A stretch of 64,000 nt of DNA from Populus alba (taxonomy: Eukaryota > Streptophyta > Magnoliopsida > Malpighiales > Salicaceae): NCBI RefSeq assembly GCF_005239225.2, contig NC_133296.1, positions 16,247,046 through 16,311,045 of the forward strand, read 5' to 3'. Below are positions 49,101 through 60,847 of the stretch, one piece after another. The translations under genes were made by a program, and so were the position numbers. The notes under the pieces are model-generated. The model was not told where the DNA came from. It did not search any database and worked only from the letters and a program-made list of their open reading frames with translations. Position 1 is the stretch's first letter. Each line of letters opens with the position of its first letter.

Positions 49101-50850
49101 CCTCTAAGATAAAATAAAATATATATATAAATTAGAAAGAAAAGTCAGGGTAAATATTTTTATTCTTAGTTATTTTTGTTTTTAGGAGAAATATTAGCTT
49201 TTTCACTTGAGCATTTAAATAAAATTAACAATTCCTTTACAATTTATATATTCATATAGCTTTTAAATTTATTTTGTTAAGTACAAATAGTATATATGTG
49301 TTTCTTAATTTAAAAAAAAAAACCATGATATACCGAGAAACTATTGGGCTCTGCGAGTTGTTTAAACCCATTAAGGGTAAAAAAAAGTGTCCGGGCGTGC
49401 TGCCAAGGATCCATGGTTGTTGAATCCAAGGATCACCTAAACCCATTCTTTTTGGACCATTAAAGAGTTTTGAGCTCGTTAAATTTGAATTCGTCACAAA
49501 GATTTCTACTCCTCGTCATTTCTATCTGCTTGCCTTGTTTGTGTTCTCTATGTATTTCGAATAATAGGTCGTGGTTGATATCCTTGCTTTCTTTACTATA
49601 GCAACATAACAACATTTGTGTGTTGGCCTCCCATTACTCAGGAGCTCATATATTTTTAATGAAAACTGTGGAGGTACGATGAACCAGCACATGATACATG
49701 ATCAGCTTTAAAAGATACATGGACCATCAACATGATCAAGAAATGGAGAAATGCCGCACTTTAAAAGATGCATGGACCTTACATGTTTATTGGGTTTGCA
49801 AGATGTTTAATGAGTTGTGGGATTAGTCATGATGCGCGCAAGCTAGTCCAAATGCCCACGTAAATCTAAAAAAAAAAAAAGAAATGGAGAAATACCAGTG
49901 GCTCCACCAAAACCGACCATCAATTTTGAGGCATATGGGCCGGTAATCTGCCTCTGTTGTTGTGTAGCCTAAAGAGAGTTAGCATGATGAATGTCATGTG
50001 ACCTGTTCATGGAATGCCACATAGAAGGGAGTGCCTTAGCTATCAAAATAGATGAGTGATCCATCTTGTTATCCTGTGGATAAAGTTAAATCTTTTTTTG
50101 AATGGTAAAAAATATATTTAAATATTATTAATATTTTTTATTATAAAAAAAAATTATGTGATGGTTTGTCTGATATAATTTGGTTGATATTATTAACATA
50201 AAAAAAACTCATACAACATGTAAAAATAATATTTAATTAAATAAAATTCCAAGATAATATATTTTTTAAATATTTAAATAATAATATATTTGATTGATAT
50301 GAGATAATCTAGGTTAGCATATCAAATTTGTGATCTAAAAACTATAATAATCTTATAGAAAATAAATTATTACATCTAATTCTTAATCAATTCAATATTA
50401 AATTATAAAAAAATAATTAAAAAGAAATTTACCTAACCCAAGTTAGCAAGTAAAAATTACAACTAGGATTATAAAAATAAAATAACCAGTTCAGCATCGA
50501 CCTTGCCATTGCAGAAGAAGACAGCATGGCTCTTGCAAAACCACGCTTGCCTCCACAAGGATACTGAACCGAGTACGAGGAATGTGTGTGCTGCAAAACA
50601 TCATCAATGGAGATTAGCGTAACAATAGCATTGTAATAGCTAGCATCTGGCAGCCTTTTTCAATCAAATAATGAGAATTCAAATCATGTTCTTCATTTGT
50701 GAATTTGTGAGAAATGATAATGTGGGCTTGCATGCATCCAAGCTCACCCCCTTGCAAGGTGTACAAAACAAACCTTCTGGACTTAAATGGCAGACAAAAT
50801 TGAAATTATTCCGAATTGAGTGTTGGATTTCAAGCAAAAATTAATTGACA
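46171..50850. repeat. Spacer and CYP79-cluster intergenic block, unit C
   Basis: Follows unit B from 24576 onward, with the MITE missing at about 47490. About 49330-49760 repeats part of the segment just upstream (CATTACTCAGGAGCT, TGATACATGATCAGC, TTTAAAAGA.ACATGG), a local duplication of roughly 2.1-kb spacing from 47570. Unit similarity ends after TTCAAGCAAAAATTAATTGACAAGTA at about 50853; beyond this the sequence is single-copy. No gene is visible apart from the CYP79 tail at 50487. Confidence 0.75.
50487..50567 (+). pseudogene. CYP79 3'-end remnant, unit C
   Basis: CAGCATCGACCTTGCCATTG to CGCTTGCCTCCACA and GGATACTGA align with the last ~40 codons of CYP79 copy 2, lacking the codons for [12 protein letters not shown] sequence and for HLYP. 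It is followed by the CYP79 3' untranslated phrase. The rest of the gene is deleted. It is the longest of the three remnants. Confidence 0.8.
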
Positions 50851-51245
50851 AGTAGACAGTTTGAGCTTATGAATGGGGTGCAAAGAATTGTGTTGAAATG
50901 GCACGATTTTACTTGACATTAACCGAAGGTTGATTCTTCTGGGTTCTTTGAATTGTTAAGAATTGTGTCAAACCCTCTGCTTTAAATTGAATCAAATAAA
51001 ACTAACAGCTTCTAAATTCTAAGTAGAGGGCAATTTGAGATCCTCTGTCAACAATTTCATAACACCCTGCATGAACACATAGACGGGGGGGTTGGGGGTT
51101 GAAAATTAATCCTGCAAAATTGCATTTTCTATGACTGTAGAGAGATGGGCAACACCACCCCTTTGGATAAAAACGAAGATGGATTGCACTGTAAGAGAGA
51201 AGATAATTGAACTCTTCATGAACTACCAAGCCCTAAACAGTAGCC

Positions 51246-54200
51246 TCAATCGCGTCTGCTCTCGTGAGTCCAGCCTATTGATGCAAGAAATGCTTCATCG
51301 GATAGGCGCCTCAGACTCTCTCCGCTTTGTTGAGCAGGCCCTCCCTGTTGGTCCCACACGAAGCTTGAAAGCCCATTTTGCTTAATATAATTATCCAACG
51401 GTGACTCGGCGGTGTCAACAAGGTTCATCGTGCTCAATCCTGGTATTTCCAGTGGCATGTCCTCTCTATTGGGGTGACAATTTAGGTCTATTTTCCCAGC
51501 ACTAGTTTCTGGCTTCTCTATTTGCCTTTGGCTTTGATTTCCTTCGGTGTCTGGATTATTTATATGCAACACTTCATGACTCACTGTGCCTTTCATTTCT
51601 GATTCCTCCTTATGATCCATTTTGTCCTTCTGTGAGATTTCTGCTTCGCGTTCTGATTGGCGTTTCTTCTTGCGCAGCATGAGGGTTTTAAAACGGCGCT
51701 TTACAGTCATGCACACATTACACGTGCATGTGGGCTTGTGCTTGCCTTTCCCACTTGGTGGTTGAATGCAAACGATGCAAGTGCAACCAAGGCGGTGCCG
51801 GGGATGCTTTGTGGTGGCTCCAACTGATGGATCGCCTGAATCATTTAGATTGTCTCCTAAAACTGCAACAGTAGCCAGAGCATCTAAGCCAGAAGGCTCC
51901 CGCTCTTGGAACCGCTTCTGACTTCCTAAATTCCTTCGCTTCTTGAAATCTGCTTTTGCAAAGATGTAGGGGTGGAATTTCAGATCAAGGAGATGTTCAG
52001 AGATTCATCGAGGATAAAAATCACGCACTTCAGAAAAATGGAAAAAAAAAAATCACCACTGCTATTCAACTGTCTTTTACTTGACAGTAACTGAATCACG
52101 GATTCACATACAAGGTTATTAAGCTTAAATTTCAAATGAAAATCTTTATAAAAAATACTATCAACGACTCTTCAAATCATGTGTTTTCCTTGACAATGAA
52201 AGATTTTATTATATATATTGGTTTTTTAAGCAACCTGCATTAGTATGGAATTTCACCCACTTGCATTAAAATTCCTCATCAGAACATGACATGGGAGGAA
52301 AACGCCTATTAGTCTGCCCAGTTATTTTACTATGTGCAAAGACTTACTAGCACACATAAAAACACAGTCTACAGCAAGCTAAAGTCTGTCTAAATCAAAC
52401 AACAGACATAGAACTCCTCAATGTATAAAAGCTTATGCAGAAAGCACAGAGTTCTGGTCATACCTTTGCTCACTCTCAGAACATTATCCAGATCCTTTGA
52501 AGTCATCTCTTCAGGTGCAGAACATGTACACCTAGGAATGTAGACCATTAAAATATGAAATGTGAAACCAAATAACAATCATGAATGATTTTAAATGAAA
52601 TATCCTAAAAAACAATAAAAAAATGAGCAACCTGCTTGAATCCCAAGCATTCTCTGAGCACGTCCATTTTGGAGGGAGAAGAGCATCCACAGGAAGATTT
52701 CGCCATTTGGAACAATCATCACATTGAGCCCACTGTTCTTGTCCCCTGAAGGTTCAGCTATAGAGCATTAAAATAACTAATATTGGGAACTTAGACAAGC
52801 CCATTCATGCAGATTAAAAATTCCACCAAGTGATCAACCTTCCAGCTTGCTGCATAACCATTCATTGCACTAGTTCTTGTGATGGTGAAGATGGGAGAGG
52901 AAGAGAGGTATATTACAAGCTCAAAACAGATGAAGGTTGGGAATAGAGCTGCTAGATCTCTGTTGCTTCCCTTGATTAAAGATAGTAAGAAGCAGGGAGC
53001 AAGCAGGCAAAAAGAACTTTGCCGCCATCCATATCAAGTTCTATGGAATCAACACATGCCTTTTCTAATAGAAACTAACAGAGCCTCTTTCAAAATTTGA
53101 GTACAATGGACTACAGGAAAATGTTGACAACAGACAACCCGTACATTGGGCAAATGCTGAAAGAACTCCAAGATATCCTTTTACCAACACAGTACTGTAG
53201 TTCTTTTTCTTAATACAGAAAGTAATGCTAGTCATATGTATAAATCCTTACCCAGATAATCTAGAAGTAAATATGGTCCTCTTCCCAAAAACTGGAGGCT
53301 CCTAAAAGACAAAGAAATTTGATCAAATAATTAATCCAGAAAAAATGGTCGAATTTGGAAATTCAATACTATGAATCCTTTGATGCATCATTGCACATAA
53401 TTTGCAATGCATGGGCAAGAAAAAGCATGGAACAAGAGAAACTTACATCATATTCTTCAAATTCATGGTCTTCAATAGTGACAATGGTTGGCTTCACGCT
53501 TGGGGGTGGATGAAGCAAGTCCTGTGCTTCCTCCCATGTTAGTCTTAGCTCCATAGCGTCTTCACTATGCATGAGCAACCTCTTACTTTTAGGTCCAATA
53601 TTTTGAGTCCTTTTCTTCTCTGTGGTCGCTGTTGTTTGCTGCAGTAGATCCCCATCTATCCTGCCCCTGTGGTTCTCACTATTGTTCCAGCCAATATCCC
53701 CATCAGCTAATTTCAAACGTTTGGACAGAGTATTTTGGTAAGGATCCTTGCTGCCTTTAATGATTTGAAAAAGACAGATTAACCACTTACTGTAAGGAGA
53801 GTCTCAACAGTACCAGAAAAGGGAGTTTCCCCTGAAGCAGTGCCATCGAGAAGACCAGATGCCTGGACCTCCTGTTTATTCAACAAGCAAAGTAAACGTA
53901 AATTTTTCCACACACCAAAAAAGTGAAAAGGCATATGAAAGTTAAAGGATTCAGAATGAAGTGAAAATGCCAATGAGGCTCAACCTTTGTATCTTTATCG
54001 TTGTTTGTTGACTTGCGAAATCCCATGACAAGTTTGCCTCCAGGATCTATCCGGCTAAATGTTACTGAGATAGGAAAAAGATAGCATTCCTAAGATAACA
54101 TTAGAGAGAAAGAGAAACACATGACATGCAAAAGATATTTACTTCCACTAGAGTAAAGAACGCAAAAATATGACTAGTATAATAGATCACACAGTGATCA

Positions 54201-57200
54201 AATGAGGTACCGTTAATGCACTTTAATTCTGTTGGAAAGGATTCGAATTTCATACAGATAGACAAGATTTAAGCAGGCTAATGCAGCTGAGAACATCTCA
54301 CTTCATGCCAAAACAAGTTATATGGTGCTCCATTAATTTCAATAACTGTACTACCTTCCTGGTCCATACATGATTTTTATATAAACCAGCTGATTGTTAT
54401 GGCCTTAATTTGAATGAAGCAATATATATCTTATATAACTATGTATTAACATCATCCTTTTATCAAGACTAGAAATCAAGCACAGAGTCATCCCCAGAAA
54501 GGAATAGCATAAACTTTATGTTAAAGCATCACAGTCTACAATTCAATGTGCAAAATATGTTGAGCACTGAGGCATTAATATCAACTTTAAGCAAGAATAT
54601 AATTGATCATACTTGTATCACCCGCTTTTAATTGCATAGAGTGTATGCAAGGGGTTACACCCTCCAACACATACATCCTACTGTTGTTGTTGGGCCAAAA
54701 TCTGAACTGAAACGTCCATTCTCTCCCTTTTATATCTTGAATCCTTAAAGGAATCCCTTCAGATTGGGAGACAGGAGGAAAATATGCCTGCAATGGCTTA
54801 AATCTTACACAAATACAAAAGCAAATAGGGAAGCACAACCAAAAAAAAAGGAACAGGAAAAGGGCACAGACTATACAATTTTAAACTTACTTCTGCACAT
54901 GCTTTTGGAAGAACCAATCGACCAATTCGACCCGCATCACTGGCACTGAGAATCTTCTCAAACAATGGCACAATATTGGAGTTCAAACTTTTAGACAACA
55001 TGCTTAAGGAAACCACTAATTCTGAATCCATTGATGATGAAAAAAATACAAATCACAGAAGCAAATTTACCCAACAAATTAGACTTTAAAATAAAGGATA
55101 CTCTCCCGATAATTGCTGCAGCTCTTGGTCAGTTATCCTTGGCCAATACCGAGGAAGTAACTGATTCTTCCCACGCCCCTCAGCAGGTGGCCTTGCAATC
55201 CGCAGCTCAGAAGCTGCACCTATATTATTCTCTGAACTCACAGAAAGGCCAGGTTTTGAGGGTTTAGGCAATATTGGTCGAGATCTTTGTCCCTGCTGAA
55301 AGGAAGGTATTTTTCTTTGTTCCTTTCCTTCAACAGCCCCATCAGGAAAGGTTACAAAATTTGTAGTCCCAGATGGAGCTCCCAATGCCATACTCAAAGA
55401 TGGCTGAGAAAGTGTACTGTGCATATCTCTCAAATCTAACAAAGAACTCATATTGTCTGGTTTGGAAAATTTAGGTGATCCAATTGATGGTTGAGTCACG
55501 TTTGAGAAGCCTGTGCCAATATCCCCAATTGCATGCATGATCTCTTCTTGTCTAAATTGCCCAAGACCTCCATTAGTGTTGGCTCTCTTGGAGGGATGCA
55601 ATAGACGGGGTTCATTAGCCTCTAGAAGCCTGCACAACTGAGCAAGTCCTCCCTCATCATTGCTATTACCAGCCACTGTGTTTTCAGCAGGAATGGACTC
55701 CGAATCACCAGCATTATTTCTTGCCAAAAAGCCAAATCCATTAGGAATTTCATCACTTTGCATCTGCATGAGCAAATAAAGAAACAAATGAAAGACCATG
55801 TGACTAGAGCCATTAAAAGCATACTGTCTTACAGTCAGATCATTTAAAATGCCAACAGCATACATCATCCTATGTACAACAACCATAATTTTAAGTCATC
55901 AAAATAAAAATCAAGCATGAGGATCTATAGGCACATGCAAAATTGGTTAACTATAATGCTTAAGGAAAAACTTCCATATATATTCAGCTCTTTCACAAGA
56001 ACACATTAATCATGTCTGTCACCAAATTGTATATAAGGAACAGGCAACAATCCTGGAACCATTTCTGGACAACCAAAGTCTTCAAAGCCATAATGCTTGC
56101 AAACTATTTTCACACGTGTAGCGTGTGATCTAATAAGCCTCTATGAATGATTCATGCTTTTGACAGAATGACCAGTGACGGTTGAAAACCAAAAGCAGTT
56201 GTTTAACCCATTCAAACTAATATTCAAACACGATGCATACAACAAACTAGAAATGCAATGCATCTTACCAAATGAAGTCGAGAACTCCTTGCGCAGCTAG
56301 CACACCCAACACCCCCATAATCCAAGAGTTCAAGCAAAAACTTTGATGCTATGCATCCACAGTGGAGATGCTGTCACACAAATTTCAATTAGACTTTTTT
56401 CTCTTCTTTTTTTTTTTTTTTTTTTGGAGGGGGGGGGGGGTGGCATGAATTGATATCATCTGAGAAAGGTTCAACAATAGAAAGGAAGGGTTTGGAAAAA
56501 GTAATAGCTACTAGATTATTAGCTTACCTTGCTGCATATATTGCACTCCCTCCATCCAGGTTCCTCTGAGTGGAAAGTATCGCAGAAAAGGGAATCCTCA
56601 TATGCAGATCTTAAGTTGAATATAAAGATAGAACCCACATCAAATTAGCAAGTATATAGTGAAAAGCAATGGAAGCAAACATAATGACACCAATGGAATG
56701 GTCAATCAGAACCAGGATACTTCTGAGTTGAAGGTAAAAGCATCTTGTAATGCACACACAAGGTCAACTAGAGTAAATGTTAAACTGTTGCAAACTTATG
56801 AAAGTTATAAGATATCTCATAATTTCACGACGCTTTCAGAAACGGCCAAGGGGTGGTTATAAAGCTCCATGAATTACAGAAATTCAGTGGGAAAGAAAAA
56901 ACAAGCGTAACAAATGAGCCAGTTCAAATCTGAACTACTAAAATCTGTTGAAAGCAACTGACATGGCAACATCTCTATCAAATTTTAAAATTTGCTACAG
57001 TTGCAGTTAATGTGAGAATGGATTATTCTCTCAAATTAAAGTTGAGCATCCACTCCCTGCCAAATGTATAAGAAAGTGCATTACAAAAAAAAACAAAAAA
57101 CAATTGTCCAATTTTATTGCTTTAGGCTCATTCTGCCTAAAGATAAAATTCGATAGGTTCTCCTAGGATGGCCAGCAATTTTCCTCAGCTGGTTAATACC

Positions 57201-57735
57201 ATGAACAAAATTCAAAACACTGTGGCTGTGGCGGGTGAATTGTATGGTTGCTTATAAGCCATAATTAGCTGCTTAATTATATGCTATAATTAAAGATGAA
57301 AAGTTTCCATGATACGATAACAAGCAGTAGCTGAGGTATAGCTGGTTTTGCTCAAGTACTAATTATCTAATTATAGATGTCTTAATAACCATAATCACAA
57401 TGTCACTGATTCTTACAACAAAAGTACGAAAACACACCACATAACAGAAATCTAGTCCAGTGAAAACCCAATTCAAAAAAACAAGGAATCGATTAGCAAA
57501 AACAACAAAGTGATGAACTAGAAACAAAACCTCACATCCCCAAACTGCCCTTGAAGAAGCTACTTAGCTAGCATTGGAAATTAAATCCAGTATTAAAAAG
57601 AAGAAAGAGGAGGGGGGATTACCCGCAATTGTAGCAGAGAAGAGCATGACCACCAGATCGCAAAGGCCAACCTCTCTTCCATTCATGAGTTGTTGCAGTT
57701 TGACACGATGCATTCATGCAAATCTTGGTGCCCAT
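51246..57735 (-). CDS. VAL1/VAL2: VAL1/VAL2 (HSI2/HSL1)-type B3 transcriptional repressor
   Basis: Thirteen coding exons on the minus strand: 57735-57623, 56609-56528, 56370-56269, 55763-55102, 54987-54891, 54787-54613, 54064-53985, 53871-53784, 53754-53447, 53301-53252, 52745-52632, 52531-52464, 51952-51246. All have GT-AG borders and the phases join into one frame of 881 residues. Residues 1-99 hold a Cys/His zinc finger ([34 protein letters not shown]). Residues about 320-437 form the DNA-binding B3 domain ([44 protein letters not shown]). About 586-646 is the CW finger ([33 protein letters not shown]). A basic stretch ([15 protein letters not shown]) and the EAR motif IDLNCHP (801-807) follow. 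VAL proteins bind RY motifs, recruit Polycomb and silence seed-maturation genes in the nucleus. The exon 8 donor uses GTTAAT because the nearer GTAAGT would break the frame; this point needs a transcript. Confidence 0.95.
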
Positions 57736-57737
57736 TT

Positions 57738-57970
57738 CTTTTATTCAAAAAATAAAAATCAGCCCTTTTAATTGATAAACAACCAATGATTAACAAAAAA
57801 AGCAAATCACAAAGATCCCTAAAACCCCTTCTTAACCAAAACCCACAATTTAATTGAAACAAAAATTAAAACTTGACAATCTAATCTCTCCATGCACAAC
57901 ATTATAAATAATTCCAAAAAGAAAAAAGAAAAAGCCCAAGTTCTTAAGATAATATGTTCAGCATACTTAC
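57738..57970 (-). other. Probable intron in the VAL 5' leader
   Basis: On the minus strand AATGAAG|GTAAGTATGC (donor at 57970) and a T-rich AATAAAAG|AAATGGGC acceptor just before the ATG mark a leader intron of 233 bp. No earlier in-frame ATG needs to be used. Leader introns are common in plant regulatory genes. Confidence 0.6.
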
Positions 57971-58121
57971 CTTCATTAGCACAAAACCAAAGAGTTAGTG
58001 CTTGGTGAGTAGAGCAGAGTGGAAGAAGAGGAGGGGGAGGAACAGCGAACGAGTTAAGTTTGTTTGGTAGTAGTAGTATTATGGATGGGCAAAGACAGAG
58101 AGACAAAGTGTGTTTATTTGT

Positions 58122-58214
58122 TTTATAAATAGAACACAGAGAGAGAGAGAGAGAGAGAGTGCATGCAAACATGCGGAAGGAAGGGAAGAGGGGGAAAAAG
58201 GAAGGATGCATGCA
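58122..58214 (-). promoter_or_regulatory. VAL promoter: TATA box, CT tract and two RY palindromes
   Basis: Minus-strand TATTTATAAA at about 58121-58131 predicts a start near 58095. Upstream lie a (CT)n tract (58137-58159 on the plus strand as GA) and two perfect TGCATGCA palindromes at 58160-58167 and 58207-58214. TGCATG is the RY motif bound by B3 proteins of the VAL/ABI3 group. Confidence 0.6.
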
Positions 58215-58239
58215 CGACACTTTACACCGCTTTCCTAAC

Positions 58240-60780
58240 AAACATAGGAAAGAAGAGAAAGGAACAGTAGCCGACTCTTTTTCTTTAACTCGCTCATTCG
58301 GACAATGATAGCATCACACGGCGGTTTCGTGGGTTTTTGTGAAGAACTGTCAGATGACATGTAGATGAGCTTGACTGTTCCCTTCTGCTATCTTCCCAGC
58401 TACTTGTGTCCTGTCTTTTTACAGCAATAAAACCACGGCCTGAAACTAGTTACTGTACGTTAAAGCGTGTTTTTTTTTTAAATATAATATTTTTATTATT
58501 TTTGTATATTTATTTTTCTGCAATTAATCTCAGTTTAAAACGTGATTGGCTGACAAGTACTTTAATCCTTACTCATTCAATTTCATTAAAATAAAAATGA
58601 AAAACATTTCATGGGAATGGTAAGTTGTTTTCTCTCATTTAAAGTTTTTTAAATAATTAAGGTTAAGAAAACGAGGAAGATGTTTAACATAAGACATATT
58701 TTAGTCTCTTCGTAATTATCTGCATGCTGCAATGATTTGTCTTTTCATTCAATAGGTTTATATTTTCTTGAAGGTGTATATAAACTGGTTCAGATATTTA
58801 TATTAATTAAAAAAATTTATTAAGGAACATAATTAATCTCAATAGCTACTCCTCAAGTGCCATTTCTTTTCCTTATTCGGCTAATTAAGCAGGACATGAA
58901 GATTTCTTCAATCTACATCAGTATCATCCCACTACAATAATTTTCATAGCCATGATCATAGCACTGTAAACAAGTTTAATCTTGTAAACGTTCAAGTGTG
59001 TGCGCGCGCGCGCCTGGTGTGACTTCTCTTCTGTCTTCCCTTTTTCTTCAAGAAAATCCTGCTCTATCCACCTGAGATTATATTAAAACCTCGCTAAAAT
59101 GTGAAAAAACATATTATATATAAGTATGTTTGGTAATGTGGTAATGATTATTTTTAAAATAATTTTTTGTATTAAAATACATGTTAATGATATTTTTTTA
59201 TTTTTAAAAAATTATTTTTAACATTATCATATCAAAACATACAAATTATATTAAATTTTATAGGAACACGATTTCAACAGCGTTCCCAAACGCTTCCTCC
59301 TTGTATACATGCTGATCATAAATTTCCTTTTCTTCTATTAAATTCCCAGTAATGGGATGTATATAGTTTTGGATTTTATAATAACAACAACTTATAAATG
59401 ACCATGGCAATAGACTTCTCTTGATCTGTCCTTTCAACGACTTTAATTTAATTTGCCCTATCCTTTTGAAAACATTTCACTAAAATATAAAAAGTAAACA
59501 CATTGGTATGCTGATAATAAATCTTGAGCTTTATACCAACAACTACAAATGACGGTGGCAATAAAAGTTACAGGGAAGCGATAATTTGCTGTGATTAATG
59601 TACAGATCATGAGCTTAAAACAATATTATTTAGAGCAAGTACTCTTGTAAGGATGTGGTTTCAGAGCCCAGCACTATTAATAATTTCTCGATGAAAAATA
59701 CTACGTGCCATTAATTATTTAATTTGCTAGTGAATAATATTTGTCGTATATTAGTTTCGTCTGGGGTTGGGGTTTGCATGTGCAGGTGATGGGATCGGCG
59801 CCGTGGGTTCTTTAGCATGCATTAACATTTTTTTGATACATTCATGCACTGCATGTAGATATATAACACTAAAAATTCAAGGAGATTAATTAATTGTAAA
59901 ATACCTTAATTGGATTGTTGTTTTTTTTTTATTAAAAGCATATTTGGATCATTTGCCATGTTAATCTTCCTTACACTGTTTTATTAAAAAATAATATAAA
60001 TTATATTATGAAATTTCAATTAATAATTTAAGTTTTTTTGGTTGAATTGGTTCTTTAACATGATATCAGAACTTTGATAATAAAGTAGTCATAAACTCAA
60101 ATCTCATCATCTCGATTTATTTATTAAAAATTAAATAAAAAATAATGTAAGCATGTTTGAGTTTCAAATTTTAAAAGTCTTCACTTAAGATACATGTTAA
60201 AAAATAATATAAATTATATCTTAGAATCTCATCTAATAATTTAGACTTTTGAGTTTTTTTTTTTTGTTTAAGAAGTAAGAAAAGTACTCATATGCGCTTA
60301 TGTTACCAACAATAGATCCTGCATAATTTTATGATCCAATTACTTAAATTTATGATCCAATCATTAGCATGTGATTGCATCAAAACTAAAAGACGTGGAC
60401 AAAGAAATTTGATCTTGCTGTTTATTTAATATTCTTCAGTGCTGTAATTATCACAGCATTGCCTCCAGTCTTAAATGTTATTCACATGAGAAATTAACAT
60501 GATGAATTTAAAGAAACAACTTATTAGCATGGGGCCATGGCACCCCAAGTTCTGATATTGCTCAATTTGACCCTTACATTTTAAGGTTATTTCAATTTTC
60601 CCCCAAAACTTGTAGTTGGTCTAAACTCTAAGTCCTTTCTTGTTCTATATTTCTATCAAATTCATCCCTCGCAAAATTCTAGTTGAGATGACTATATTAA
60701 TTATCAATTAAACCACCAACTACCTGATCTTATATGGGGCTAACGGTTTAGAAAGATGGACCCAAATTTCAACTATGGGC
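58240..60780. other. Intergenic region between the VAL gene and the next gene
   Basis: No gene seen. About 59120-59300 is a MITE-like AT-rich element (ATGTTTGGTAATGTGG to GCGTTCCCAAACGC, ends partly inverted). A GTGTGTGCGCGCGCGCGCC run lies at about 58995-59015. The rest is unremarkable AT-rich DNA. Confidence 0.6.
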
Positions 60781-60781
60781 C

Positions 60782-60789
60782 TATAAAAA
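60782..60789 (+). promoter_or_regulatory. TATA box of the 60848 gene
   Basis: TATAAAAA lies 66 bases before the ATG at 60848, which is the first ATG downstream of the predicted start site (about 60812). This supports the chosen start. Confidence 0.55.
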
Positions 60790-60847
60790 GCCCTTTAAGG
60801 TTTGGGTTTAAAAAATTTGCCGGGAAACACATATTGATTTCGCGGGG

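Noticed and set aside
57819..58241. 140-codon minus-strand frame
   Set aside because: It spans the VAL leader intron, the leader exon, the CT tract and the promoter; its middle is a low-complexity Leu/Ser run from the microsatellite.
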